A stretch of 64,000 nt of DNA from Novakomyces olei (GCA_016906335.1 JADEYG010000004.1:347001-411000), one strand, 5' to 3'; positions 42,342-52,989 are shown, counted from the first letter of the stretch. Numbers and translations: made by a program. Notes: a model not told the origin generated them from the letters alone.

Positions 42342-43288
42342 ATGCCGCAGAACGAGTACATTGAGGAGCATACGCGCCGTCACGGCCGTCGGCTCGACTA
42401 TGAAGAGAAAAAGTAGGCGAATAAGCACAACTCAACTTTTACTGACCTTAAATCAGGCGCAAGAAGGAAGCCAGGGAGGCGCATCGAGCTTCGCAATATG
42501 CTCAAAAAGTTACGGGTTTAAGGGCTAAACTGCACCAAAAGAAACGTCACAATGAAAAGATCCAGATGAAAAAGCGTTTACGTGAGCATGAAGAAAAGAA
42601 CACGACGCAACGAACAGGGAAAGAGCCCGATACTAAAGGCGCCGTGCCAACTTATCTTTTGGATCGTGAGCAGGAGAAGCAGGCAAAGGCATTGAGCAGT
42701 CAAATCAAGGAGAAGCGTAAGGATCGGGCTGCCAAGTACAGTGTCCCATTACCAAAGGTTCGTGGTATTGCGGAAGACGAAATGTTCAAAGTAGTCCGAA
42801 CTGGTCCTACCAAGGGTAAAGCTTGGAAGCGGATGATCACAAAGGCAACATTTGTGGGTGACTCTTTCACACGTAGGCCTGTCAAGTACGAGAGATTCAT
42901 CAGGCCAATGGCTTTACGGCAAAAGAAGGCTAATGTTACACAGTAAGTTTGTTGTTGTTTGACTGATGCTCTGGTTTTTTTAATTCTCTTTTCATTGTCC
43001 TTTTATATTTTGAGGCAATCTACTGTTCCCTTCTTTGTTCAATCTCTTACCATATCTAGTCCTGAACTGGCGGTGACTATGCAATTACCGATACTCGGCG
43101 TGAAAAAGAATCCTCAGAATCCCATGTACACGCAGCTTGGTGTGCTTACAAAGGGAACTGTAATCGAGGTTAATGTTAGCGAGCTTGGCATGGTGACGGC
43201 GGGAGGCAAGGTAGTTTGGGGCAAGTATGCCCAGGTCACAAACAGCCCGGAGTTGGATGGCTGTGTTAATGCTGTTCTTTTAGTTTAA
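42342..43288 (+). CDS. NSA2: ribosome biogenesis protein Nsa2
   Basis: Nucleolar assembly factor of the pre-60S ribosomal subunit, needed for 27S pre-rRNA processing; it has an eS8-like C-terminal domain. Three exons: 42342-42412, 42457-42942, 43060-43288; 261 residues, matching the yeast protein length. The introns are 44 and 117 nt. The protein begins [20 protein letters not shown], and intron 1 falls within [13 protein letters not shown]. The central basic region includes [20 protein letters not shown] and [19 protein letters not shown]. Exon 3 continues [19 protein letters not shown] and ends in the barrel segment [20 protein letters not shown]. The family is strongly conserved, and all its regions are present, so the gene looks intact. 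Confidence 0.95.
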
Positions 43289-43449
43289 TTCAGGTAGAAT
43301 GGGTATATAGTTTTAATTTATTGTTTATTTGAATTTGAAGTCCTTTCACAGACGAAATGTGGGATAATTAGAGACTCAATGTGCTTTTAAAAGACACTTA
43401 TATAAAGACGAAAAGTAGCCACATTTAGTATTTTGAAAAAGGAATCCGT

Positions 43450-44134
43450 CTACGATAATGAAGTGTGCATAAATTTCCGGCGGCTAAAACTTAGCCACCA
43501 CTTGCTCGGCACCGCGCTGTCAGAAGCGTACAGGTACTGATGAACCAGCCTGTACGCCAGCTCCTGACGGAACTGAGTAATGTATTGCTTAAGGAAATCT
43601 GACTCTGCCCGATTGGCCGGGGCCTGGTACATGGCATTAAGAGGAAATCCAGGAGCACCCGGAATAGCAAATGTATCGAGTGCCAGAGTGTTCAGTTGTC
43701 GCTCAGCCTGTCGTGCGTCGTAACCTCCACTAGCAACTTTGCTCAGGCAGTCGCTTATAAACAAGATTCCATAGATAAGAGTCCGGTCTGCGGGGCCTTT
43801 GATCTCAAAGTTGCGGAAGAGACAGTTTGCCCGGAAAAGTGTAAGACAGTCGTCGACAATATCTGGGGCCGATGAATCAGAAGCTAGAAAAGGTCAACTT
43901 AGAAAATTCATAATTTGTAAAAACTTACCCGGGTAAGCGGGGCCCTTAAAGTTCGTTTTAAGAGGCAAAACAGCGAAATTGCCCACGAGACGGGTCTCTG
44001 GATCGTCCAGAAAGGAAGAATGGTAAGCCTGAAGAGTTAGAAAGTTGGGGAATAGACTCGTAGAGGGTAGCAAGTGCCGCTCCTCTAATTGCTTTTCTAT
44101 TGCACTTGTTTCCGCATTCTTATCTTACCGGCAT
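43450..44134 (-). CDS. ARC18: Arp2/3 complex subunit 3 (p21-Arc/ARPC3)
   Basis: Subunit of the seven-member Arp2/3 complex that nucleates branched actin at endocytic patches. Three exons on the minus strand: 44134-44129 (6 nt, Met-Pro only), 44028-43929, 43883-43450; 179 residues, as expected for the family. Introns are 100 and 45 nt. Splicing gives the family start MPAYHSSFLDDPETRLVGNF, then YPASDSSAPDIVDDCLTLFR across intron 2. The last exon has FISDCLSKVASGG, LNTLALDTFAIPGAPGFPLN and the C-terminal SKWWLSFSRRKFM. All three regions agree with ARPC3. The gene runs tail-to-tail with NSA2. Confidence 0.92.
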
Positions 44135-44712
44135 TGTGAGCAATGTGTCTCTGTCCACTAAGCCGCCCGCTATTTGTGTCACTAAATAAAGCGCTGCTTG
44201 AGTCTGTTTGCTCAGCGCCGTATATTAATTACGACACTATATATCCGCACTATGAATTTGGAGCACGGAATACATATAATCTGTGCACCAGATACAACCA
44301 ATAATAATAAAAAATTAATGAAGTCAAAAGTTAACTAACCCTAACCCTCTTTTTATTCGCGATTGTAGTTGCAGGCATTAATTAATATGCGCAAACGACG
44401 CCAGGCTGTTTATAGCTGCAGCTTCGACATCCGGCAAGGTGCACGACGAGACTTTGTGGGAGCCAATCCTTTAGTCCTGTGCATTTCTATCAGCCTTTTT
44501 ATACACTAGGTTCTCAGTAGACTCGTCTACAAGGTACGAGACTGGTTTTGTCTGTCAGCCGCCGAGCTCGTTTCGAGAATGTCGATTTATTGAACGGCTT
44601 TGAAAAGGCACAAAGCGCCTTGCCGGCCTTGATTCTGGTAAGGAGACCGAGACGAGTTCAATCAAGCTTACTAGTTTGCTTAGCATTGCGCAAATTGCAG
44701 CTTTTCACGAAA
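44135..44712. promoter_or_regulatory. divergent promoter with CTAACCCTAACCCT
   Basis: Shared upstream region of ARPC3 (minus) and the striatin-like gene (plus). It carries CTAACCCTAACCCT at 44335-44348, a telomere-repeat-like motif on the minus sense. Role inferred only. Confidence 0.45.
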
Positions 44713-47174
44713 ATGAACTACGAACAGACGCGTGCCGGATCAGACGCGGCCACGCTTCAAGGCATTGTTCGTTTCTTGCACACACAAGCGCGTCGCTACG
44801 AACGCGATCGTAATATATGGGAAATTGAGCGAGCGGAACTAAAGGTTTGCTTGCATGTTTTCTCTATTATTTCTCCTCGTGGCATTTGAGCTCTGCTAAA
44901 AATGAAGGCGCGTATTGCTCGACTTGAAGGTGAACGCGTTTCCAATAAGCGTACTATAGAGTTTCAAGACCACCGGCTTCGCATGCTCACGGAGACTCTG
45001 TGTCTGGAACGGTAAGGTTTTGGCAGTTTGCTTTGGACGCTTATAAGCAAAGTGAGAATAGAGGAGTCGAATCACAGGGCGAGGCACAGACACTGGCAGA
45101 ATATTACCCTTCACTGCCGCCACCGCCTCCAGCGGCCTCCAGTGCTTCTCGATTGCAATCAAAACAATTTTTAGAACGGTACAATACTGAAAATAAATCC
45201 TTTTTATTTTTTTTTTGGTTTTTTTGTATTGCTGCTTTGTCACAATCCTAATGCTTAGATGCCTACGGGAAATGACCTTTTTGCTCGAGGTTCAGCCTCA
45301 TTATCAGGCGGTGAACAAGTTTGTCGAAAACGAGCCGGAGAGCGCAATGTAAGTAGCAGGAGCTTTTGAAAGCGTTACATTGATTATTTGTCTATAATTT
45401 ATGATTTAGCTATTCGTTCATTAATATTCTATTATTTTATTATTTTATTATTTTATTATTTTATTATTTTATTATTTTATTATTTTATTATTTCTATTAT
45501 TTTATTATTTTATTATTTTATTATTTCTATTATTTCTGTTATTTCTATTATTTCTATTATTTTATTATCAACCCCGTCTAACAGCGTAGACCAGGGCTCG
45601 TTTCTCAACTGGAAAAAACGCGACTAGACTCTAATTCCGCCAAACCAGGCCTGGGCAGGACAGCTCCATCCTGGCCCCAAGATCCTGGCGAAGACATCAG
45701 CGACGCAGAAACGTCAACCTTCACAAACTCTGTCGGCCGGCGCCCCACAAACTCCGGCCTTACCTCTGTTCATGTGGAAGAGCGATCCACCGTGGAAGAC
45801 GATGAAGCAATGGAGAAGATTGACATTGCACTAGACGATGCGCATACAGTATCGCGACAAACTGCCGATGATGTAGAAGGCGGTCAGTGGGAGATCGGCC
45901 CGGCAGTCTCACCGACTTCGCCCCGGTCTCCTTCGTCGAGCGGTCTGCAAAGTAATGTAGAAGAGCGTGATGATACGCACTGGACGCATTTTGCCACCTT
46001 TGAGTACCACGGAAGCAAATTCAAAGAATTTTGCCTGTGCCGAGACGGCAAGGGCGCAGTGGCGGGTATTATTGCCTCGACAAAACAGCACATATTATTT
46101 TGGACTGTCGGTGAGCAGCAGCAGCAGCAGCAGCAGCAGAATCGGCACGAGCAGCGAAGGCTGCCTGCAGCGACTCTTGAGCTGCAGGAAGACGCCAGTA
46201 AACTGGCAATTTGCCAGCAAAGCCTTCTTGGGGAAAGCTCTTTTATCGCTTTTGTGGCTTGTGAAAGCGGTACTGTAATGGCGATACAAATTGACCATGC
46301 GCCCACTGGGACGGTGGGTGCTGGATGGGTTGTACGCGTCATTGGCCGCTTAGACCCTCAGGCTACTAATGCCTCACGGGCCCCGTGCCTCGATCTTACT
46401 TGTCAGGTTATGCAAGAGGCGGAGTCGGATGGGAGTAGCGCTTCTGGCCAGCGTAGTGCCAACGTTGTGGCAGTGGCAGCGTTTACGAACGGCTCAGTCT
46501 ATGTGCTCGAATGCTCAAGCACAGACAACAGGTTCCGAGTAGTAGGCAAATTGGCGTACGAGCCGGTGGTGAACAATGAGATTGACGAGATGGATATGCC
46601 GTTAGAACCACCCGTGCCTATTTACGTTTCCATCTTGGAAGACTCGGCAGCGCCAGCCGTCTTTGTCGCCTGGGAAATGGCCGCTTTGACCACATACGCG
46701 CTAGATACGCTCAAGCTGAGAAGCAAATTGCGACTGGACGCTGTTCACGGGCTCAATTCAATTTCGCGGGTAGTAAAAGCCGGGGTAGTAGGGCAAACGA
46801 ATAATCTAATATTCGTACTGGGGACGCATACAGGCGTTCTGCTGGAAGAAGGGCCCAATGGATCATTGGCACTCATCTCTGAGTTTGGCATTAATGTGGA
46901 CGGCATGATTAGAGACGCTGTTATTACTGGCAACGAATACTTTGTCATTCTGGAGGACCAAAGCGTCCTTGGCTTTGGGCTGAATGAGCCCTCACTAGTC
47001 GAGCAGTACCTAACGGGTCTGAAGCCAGCAATTTTAGGCTCGGAACTGCGTCACGTGCACTTGGAGGGTTACTGGGAAGGCGATAGCGTTACCCTTGTTG
47101 TTGCTGCACAATTGGCAGACAATAGCCATATTTCTTTCTGGTCAATCGCTCTCGGCCAGAACGGAGTAAGGTGA
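44713..47174 (+). CDS. striatin-family protein (STRIPAK / SIN-inhibitory complex scaffold)
   Basis: Striatins are scaffold subunits that bind PP2A in STRIPAK-type complexes; fission yeast Csc3 and budding yeast Far8 are relatives. Five exons: 44713-44844, 44908-45011, 45062-45178, 45259-45348, 45590-47174; 675 residues. The N-terminus has the striatin signature (TLQGIVRFLHTQARRYERDR, then WEIERAELKARIARLEGERV), a coiled coil running over exons 1-2. Exon 3 is Pro-rich. The acceptor of intron 4 is taken at 45589 because the earlier AG leads to a stop within 20 codons. The C-terminal 350 residues contain beta-propeller-like repeats (for example FVACESGTVMAIQI, IFVLGTHTGVLLEE), more diverged than typical WD40 units. 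A Gln run encoded by CAG repeats lies at 46115-46139. Confidence 0.85.
45418..45569. repeat. TATTATTT AT minisatellite in striatin-like intron 4
   Basis: About 150 bases of TTATTTTATTA and TATTTCTAT units, wholly within the 241-nt intron 45349-45589. Confidence 0.9.
46115..46139 (+). repeat. (CAG)8 coding microsatellite
   Basis: In-frame CAG repeats encoding a polyglutamine run in the striatin-like protein; likely variable in length between strains. Confidence 0.9.
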
Positions 47175-47389
47175 CGATTCATGTAATTGTATATACTATC
47201 CAGTTGCAATTATACTAAATAAAATAAAATACGATTGTTGATCATTGTCCAATTCTTGTGTGTAGCGTATAATTGTATAAATACAATTATTGTATAATCA
47301 TGTTTGACTGCAAGTTTATATTTAATCATACATCGAGACCGTCTATACGACTAGTACTTGTATACACCTCGGTTCATCTCGTACATAAA

Positions 47390-48567
47390 CTAACGGCGGT
47401 GCGTTGTCTGGTAATGCCATTCGGGATTACGTATATCCTTGCCAATTTCATACACGTTTTCCGCGTCCTTGAGCAGTTTTGGAAGATTGTCCAATTCAGC
47501 AATGAACATTTCTTCTTCCCCAGACTTTGCACCCGCAACTTTTCCATAAAACGGAGCACAAAACTGCGAGCATCCAATGTAGCCGTCCGCTGGTGAGCCC
47601 TATCAAGGTCAGTAATTTATTTAACTCATACATACATGTCTGTATGCACTCCTATTATTTTATTCATCCTTCTAGCATCCGTCACCTACCCCAGCGTTTG
47701 CCATCAGCACGCAAACACAGTTTTCAAATGCACGAGCAGGCAAAATGCTATTAAGAAAATTCGTTTCGCACTTGGGGTTGTACATGTCCGCCGTAGCTCC
47801 ACCATCGGTTCCGAGCCAGCAAGTCGGTGCGATGATCATCTATTGCCACGGCGTTAAAAAAAAATCATAATTGTATGAAAAGGCAGTTTATCATTACATC
47901 CACGCCCTGCAGCTTGAGCAGACGAAACGGTTCGGGGAAAGCCAAGTCCCAGCTTTTGTAAGCATTTAATGTTCCCGTCAAACCCTACCAAACCAGCATT
48001 GCAACGTTTCCGAACTCTGTCCGTATAACAGCGTGATCGGCAGTTCCAGCCTCGAAGTGATGACGTTCCGGTAACCATAAATTTCGCTGCTCTGTTAATT
48101 CGCATAGACCACAAAGGCATACTTTGCGGTACTCGCCGAGAATAGTACCCGTCCGATCGATAAAGTAGGCGGCATTTTGTACACGCTTATGCGACCCTTC
48201 TTCATGCTCAGACATTATCGTTCCCGGGACGATGTTTATGTGCTCTTCTTTAGCCAATTGCTGAAATTTACAGAGATAAGCGTGGCCTCGATCATAGTGG
48301 AGCACAGCAGTTTTAGGGTCTCCGCCACTGAGAAAGTACTCTTACAGTACGTCAGCAATGGGGCGTATGTAAGCACACGTACCAGGGAAAACAACGAGAT
48401 CGGCGTTTTGCTCTTTTGCTTGTTTGACAAACTGCTTTGCTTTTTCAAAATTTACAGAGGGCTCTGCCGGCTAAACGTAATCAGCATCGATTTCTTGTAA
48501 AAAAAGAGAATAAAAAGCATCATTTATCTACCTCTGAGCGCATCTGCACAATTGCGAATCGTACCAT
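47390..48567 (-). CDS. carbon-nitrogen hydrolase (nitrilase superfamily, Nit2/omega-amidase-like), 7 exons
   Basis: Hydrolyses a C-N bond such as the amide of 2-oxoglutaramate or a deaminated glutathione. Seven exons on the minus strand: 48567-48532, 48470-48383, 48340-48123, 48086-47989, 47952-47898, 47839-47690, 47599-47390; 284 residues. Introns are 36-90 nt. The intron 3 acceptor may be three bases earlier, adding one Gln. The catalytic triad is present: Glu in VVFPEYFLSGG (split by intron 2), Lys in GEYRK and Cys in LVCWDLAFPEPF (split by intron 4). The segments APTCWLGTDGGATADMYNP and NCVCVLMANAGGSPADGY complete the fold. The substrate cannot be set from sequence. No targeting signal is evident. 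The end is about 215 bases from the striatin-like gene, tail-to-tail. Confidence 0.87.
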
Positions 48568-48981
48568 GGCGGCAATTATCTTTAATTGCCGTGTCTATAT
48601 TACAATCGATAAGGCTCACGCCGTATCGCTATGGCTTTTCATCTAATTAATTACCACTTTCCGGACAGAATTTGGCCGTAAGTATATAAATATATATACT
48701 ACGTGTAATATGGATACAACCAAAAGAATGAAATTATATACTGTAATCTGATATATATCTCATTCTCCATATCTCATTATCCATAGATTAATTTTGCTTA
48801 TTTTCCCAAATTTTCCCGGTTCAACAGATATATCCATTACTTCTTGATATTACAAGTAATCTCTGCCTTTCTCTCTCCTTCTCTGAGCAGCTAATTTTTT
48901 TGTGCATAAAAGGCACTTGCAAGTTTTGATCCTTCCATCTTTCACACTACTCTTCAGTCTCCCGCGGCTCTACTCGGCAAG
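48568..48981. promoter_or_regulatory. divergent promoter of nitrilase-like gene and HSP60
   Basis: Shared upstream region of 414 bases. It has a TATA-like ATATAAATATATATA near 48680. No clear run of alternating GAA/TTC heat shock elements could be defined by eye. Confidence 0.5.
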
Positions 48982-50745
48982 ATGAACCGCTCAGCTATCA
49001 AGCAGCTAGTGAAACGTGCGCCGAATGCTACGTTGCCCCGTACTCCCGCGGGTCTGCGTCGGACTTTTGCTTCAAAAGATTTAAGATTCGGAGTTGAAGG
49101 CCGGGCTTCTCTTTTGCGAGGTGTCGATATCCTGGCAAAAGCAGTAGCGGTCACGCTCGGCCCGAAAGGCCGAAATGTCTTGATCGACCAGAGCTATGGA
49201 TCTCCAAAGATCACAAAGGACGGTGTAACAGTGGCAAAGAGCGTTGTGCTTAAAGACCGCTTTGAAAATCTCGGAGCCCGACTGGTTCAAGACGTTGCCA
49301 GCAAGACGAACGAAGTAGCGGGTGACGGAACGACAACGGCTACAGTCTTGGCTCGTGCAATCTTTACCGAGTCTGTAAAGAACGTGGCAGCGGGCTGCAA
49401 CCCGATGGATCTTCGTAGGGGTACTCAGGCGGCCGTTGATGCGGTAGTGGAGTACTTGGACAACAACAAGCGTGACATTACCACGAGCGAGGAGATTGCT
49501 CAAGTAGCTACAATCTCTGCTAATGGAGACCAGCATATTGGCCGGCTTATTGCTAATGCTATGGAGAAGGTGGGCAAAGAAGGTGTAATCACTGTCAAAG
49601 AAGGCCGTACTATCGAGGACGAATTGGAGGTCACTGAGGGCATGCGCTTTGATCGTGGCTTTATCTCTCCCTACTTTATCACCGACACAAAGACGCAAAA
49701 GACAGAGTTTGAGAAGCCGCTGGTTCTCTTGTCGGAAAAGAAGATCTCTGCCCTGCAAGATATCTTGCCCTCCCTCGAGATCAGCGCTACCCAGCGTCGC
49801 CCGCTCGTTATTATCGCAGAGGACGTTGATGGAGAGGCTTTGGCTGCCTGTATCCTCAACAGGCTGCGTGGCCAGTTGCAGGTAGTTGCAGTTAAAGCTC
49901 CCGGCTTTGGTGATAACCGTAAATCTATCCTCGGCGATATTGCAATCCTCACGGGTGGTACTGTATTCTCGGATGAACTGGACATCAAGCTGGAAAAGGC
50001 GACGCCCGACTTGTTTGGAACCACGGGCAGTGTAACCGTGACAAAGGAGGACACCATCTTTTTGAATGGCAGTGGACAGAAAGATATGATCAACCAGCGC
50101 TGCGAGCAAATCCGGGCGGCAATTAATGCACCAGACACGTCCGAGTATGAGCGAGAGAAATTGCAAGAGCGGCTGGCAAAGTTGAGCGGAGGTGTTGCTG
50201 TCATTAAAGTCGGAGGCAGTAGCGAAGTCGAAGTCGGAGAGAAGAAGGATCGCTTTGTTGACGCACTGAACGCGACGCGTGCTGCCGTGGAAACGGGCAC
50301 GCTTCCTGGCGGTGGTACTGCCCTGCTCAAGGCCTCCTTGGCTCTTGACTCTGTGAAGGCAGAGAACTTTGACCAGCAACTGGGTATAAAGATCGTCAAG
50401 GCTGCCTTAACGCGTCCCACACGTACCATCGTGGAGAATGCAGGTGGTGAGGGCTCTGTCGTCGTTGGCAAATTGCTCAGTGAGCACGCTAACAACTTCA
50501 ACCTTGGCTACAATGCTGCTTCTGGAGAGTACGTTGACATGATCGAGGCCGGTATTATCGATCCGCTCAAAGTTGTGCGAACTGCCCTTGTTGATGCCAG
50601 TGGAGTAGCCAGTCTTTTGGGTACAACCGAGGCAATTATTGCCGATGAGCCGGAGAAGGAAGGTGCACCCGGGCCCGCTGGTATGGGCGGAATGGGTGGA
50701 ATGGGCGGAATGGGCGGAATGGGCGGAATGGGAGGGATGATGTAG
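48982..50745 (+). CDS. HSP60: mitochondrial chaperonin Hsp60
   Basis: Group I chaperonin of the mitochondrial matrix that folds imported proteins in an ATP-driven ring with Hsp10. Single exon of 587 residues; no intron despite the intron-rich surroundings. The first 30 or so residues are basic, Ser/Thr-rich and lack acidic residues before ASKDLRFG, a typical matrix-targeting sequence. The body follows GroEL throughout: [19 protein letters not shown], then [15 protein letters not shown] (ATP-binding), the apical domain with [19 protein letters not shown], and the hinge [14 protein letters not shown]. It ends in six GGM repeats, the flexible tail inside the chamber, encoded by a GGAATGGGC tandem repeat. 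Codon choice is biased and stop-free, as expected of a highly expressed gene. Confidence 0.98.
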   Translation: MNRSAIKQLVKRAPNATLPRTPAGLRRTFASKDLRFGVEGRASLLRGVDILAKAVAVTLGPKGRNVLIDQSYGSPKITKDGVTVAKSVVLKDRFENLGARLVQDVASKTNEVAGDGTTTATVLARAIFTESVKNVAAGCNPMDLRRGTQAAVDAVVEYLDNNKRDITTSEEIAQVATISANGDQHIGRLIANAMEKVGKEGVITVKEGRTIEDELEVTEGMRFDRGFISPYFITDTKTQKTEFEKPLVLLSEKKISALQDILPSLEISATQRRPLVIIAEDVDGEALAACILNRLRGQLQVVAVKAPGFGDNRKSILGDIAILTGGTVFSDELDIKLEKATPDLFGTTGSVTVTKEDTIFLNGSGQKDMINQRCEQIRAAINAPDTSEYEREKLQERLAKLSGGVAVIKVGGSSEVEVGEKKDRFVDALNATRAAVETGTLPGGGTALLKASLALDSVKAENFDQQLGIKIVKAALTRPTRTIVENAGGEGSVVVGKLLSEHANNFNLGYNAASGEYVDMIEAGIIDPLKVVRTALVDASGVASLLGTTEAIIADEPEKEGAPGPAGMGGMGGMGGMGGMGGMGGMM

Positions 50746-51543
50746 AATCTCTCCTTTTATTCAAGAAAACCTGTTTAAAAGAAAAAGGAAAAAATTAAAT
50801 CAAGCTCGGCCTGTTCTCTTCACGCCACCATTTAATCTGTCGTATGATCTCGAGAGCGTTCCCCTTGGGATCTTGGTAGTATTATCCTGCAATCAAACTA
50901 AATTTTATCATTTTTATTTTTTAATCCATGTTTTAGCGATATTTTCTAGTCACGTTGTCGCTTTGGTTTTTAACCTTCATATGTCTTTTTTAAAAACTCA
51001 GTTTCCATCCCATTATCTTTTCATGAGTAATCTTTTATATTTTATGGATATCGCGGCTGAATTAACCGTACGATCAAAGGGGCAGTAAAATTGGAATTTG
51101 GCTGTGTCCTTGAGTAATCTATGGGCAAAAAGGGAAAGAAAGGAAAAAGAACTTGCAAGGAAAAGAATGAATGAATAGCTTTTTCAGCTAGACACGATAA
51201 ATCAACTCATTTCTCTGATATAGAAGACCTATAGAATAGAGCATTAAAAGTATTTACTATAAAAGATGCAATCTTGTATAAAAGAGGCTTCAAGATTGCA
51301 CTGCACTGCTTGGAACAGATATCGTATCTTTATTATTGCTGTTGGAAGGACAAATGTTGCGTGTGCAGGCATACCCGTTTGCATCATTTATTTATTCAAT
51401 TTAATTTAATTATTTCAATTGTTTACATATTTAATTATTCTTTTTATTTTGTATGTATTTAATTAATTTGTATGTCACACACTATACATACAAACACTGA
51501 ACTAGTGCAAACTCCGCAATTTTGAATCTCAAACTCAATCAAT
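50746..51543. other. intergenic region
   Basis: Between HSP60 and FTR1 (tail-to-tail). Strongly AT-rich. Apart from the small glyoxalase-like fragment just after HSP60, nothing recognised. Confidence 0.45.
50795..50872 (-). pseudogene. possible fragment of a glyoxalase-superfamily gene
   Basis: On the minus strand these bases read DPKGNALEIIRQIKWWREEN and a few more residues to a stop codon. This resembles the C-terminal D-P-x-G-N-x-x-E-I motif of glyoxalase/bleomycin-resistance proteins. A stop lies just upstream in the same frame and no other domain part was found further upstream. It may be a remnant, the last exon of an unrecognised gene, or chance. Confidence 0.25.
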
Positions 51544-52989
51544 CTATATATCGGTGGGCGACTTTTCCCGCACAGTAGTGACAAGCGCCGGGACTTGATG
51601 AGCACTATTCTTATCCTTTGCCGCAATAGCTGTAGCAGCTGCGCTAGCACCTTCGGAACCACCACTGCCGACGCTGTTGTGTCTACCCCGGATTTTCCCG
51701 AAAATATTACGTAATCTCAACGCGTTACGCGTGCCCACAATGGCACGTGAAAATCGGGTATTTTCGTGATCCTCCACGTATCGCATAGTGACAAAAGTGG
51801 CAGCAACAGCCCACCAGTAGAGAATGTAAGAGATAACGGTGGCATAGTAGCCCGTGTTGCTCCATCCCAGAATGGCGTTAAACACGCCCCATCCGGAATT
51901 GTTGTTCAGCTCTGGATTGCCATAGTTTACGTGCCAAATGGCTTTACGGAAATCATAAGTGCCAAAGCCGGAGCCGAGTTCGGCCACGTCTCCGCCCACG
52001 AGTTTATTCCACTTGTACTGCTCAAAATACCCGCAAGCCTTGGAGAAAAGACCCGCTGAAACGAGGTACAGGATACACGTTGAGGCGATAAGGAACCATT
52101 GCAGGCGCATTACGTCACCGCCCTTGTAGATAAAGTATCCGATAAGGCAGCCCACGATTAATCCCACCACGACAGCGAGCGGGAAACTGCGGGCCGGTTG
52201 GGATAGGCCCACACCGCCAACAAACACAATTGCTTCCAGGCCCTCACGCAAAACAGTGACAAAAGGCAGCAGGAACATTGCGTATTTTTGTGACATGTGG
52301 GCAATATAGCCTGTGCTGCGTTTCTTCTCCTCCATGACGCGCTTTAGTTTTGATGTCCATTTGCCCTTTAGTTTAGAGACGCGTAGCATTGCCACACCCA
52401 TAAGAGTAATCAAGATTGTGGCAATCAGGGAGAAGACGCCCTCCCATATTTCCTCACTCTTGGACCAAATATCGTTACGCAACCCGTAAAAGGTACCGAT
52501 AAAGGCTCCACCAAGAATAAGACACACGAGCAGGCCTAAACCGGCGCCCCACCAGACTTGACGAACTAGGCGTTTATGCAAAGCAAAGTCTGTAAGCGAA
52601 GGCGACGCAGGCGGAACAGTAGCTTCCGCTTCGGCGGCGTAGCTTCCAGGCGCGTTTGATTCTGGACCCGAGTTACCGGTCGCATTAGGAGTCTCGGGTT
52701 CGATTCCCGATGCTTTCTCATTTCCTGACTCTGACGCCACAGGAGCAGGCTGAGATTTGGCGGCGAATACATTGCCCGTCTCGCTAGTGCCGCCGAGGTT
52801 TCCCGGATTACCGCCGCCGCCGCCAACGCCTTTCTCCGAGACTTCAGTATTGCCAAACGAGTCCGAGTCGCTGTTTACTTGCAGCAATGATTGCTTTAAA
52901 AACGCCAAAAGAACAGAGACAATAATAGAAGCTTCCAGCGTCTCACGAAGAACGATGAAAAACACAGGCACGGAAAACACGTCCGGCAT
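51544..52989 (-). CDS. FTR1: high-affinity iron permease Ftr1
   Basis: Plasma-membrane iron(III) permease that works as a complex with the ferroxidase Fet3 encoded divergently next door. Single exon, 481 residues, longer than yeast Ftr1 (404). Two REXLE iron-transport motifs are present: RETLE at residues 15-19 in TM1 and REGLE in VLREGLEAIVFVGG in the fourth TM. Seven hydrophobic segments fit the family. Between TM1 (ending LAFLKQSLLQV) and TM2 (from VRQVWWGAGLG) there is an insertion of about 90 residues rich in Gly, Ser, Glu, Pro and Asn, absent from yeast Ftr1. Other family segments are TVLREGLEAIVFVGGVGLSQ and FNAILGWSNTGYYATVISY. The cytosolic tail is short and basic. Expected to be repressed when iron is plentiful. 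Confidence 0.95.
   Translation of the reverse strand: MPDVFSVPVFFIVLRETLEASIIVSVLLAFLKQSLLQVNSDSDSFGNTEVSEKGVGGGGGNPGNLGGTSETGNVFAAKSQPAPVASESGNEKASGIEPETPNATGNSGPESNAPGSYAAEAEATVPPASPSLTDFALHKRLVRQVWWGAGLGLLVCLILGGAFIGTFYGLRNDIWSKSEEIWEGVFSLIATILITLMGVAMLRVSKLKGKWTSKLKRVMEEKKRSTGYIAHMSQKYAMFLLPFVTVLREGLEAIVFVGGVGLSQPARSFPLAVVVGLIVGCLIGYFIYKGGDVMRLQWFLIASTCILYLVSAGLFSKACGYFEQYKWNKLVGGDVAELGSGFGTYDFRKAIWHVNYGNPELNNNSGWGVFNAILGWSNTGYYATVISYILYWWAVAATFVTMRYVEDHENTRFSRAIVGTRNALRLRNIFGKIRGRHNSVGSGGSEGASAAATAIAAKDKNSAHQVPALVTTVREKSPTDI

Noticed and set aside
48640-48981. Heat shock element in the HSP60 promoter
   Set aside because: Expected for HSP60, but only scattered TTC/GAA units with irregular spacing were found, so no site is claimed.
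49081-50379. 432-residue minus-strand ORF
   Set aside because: Antisense shadow of HSP60, whose codon bias suppresses stops on the opposite strand; no family features.
52690-52714. Perfect tRNA T-arm-like sequence (TCGGG-TTCGATT-CCCGA) on the plus strand
   Set aside because: It lies inside the FTR1 coding region (the loop insertion), and no matching acceptor stem, D-arm or anticodon arm occurs at the required distance upstream.
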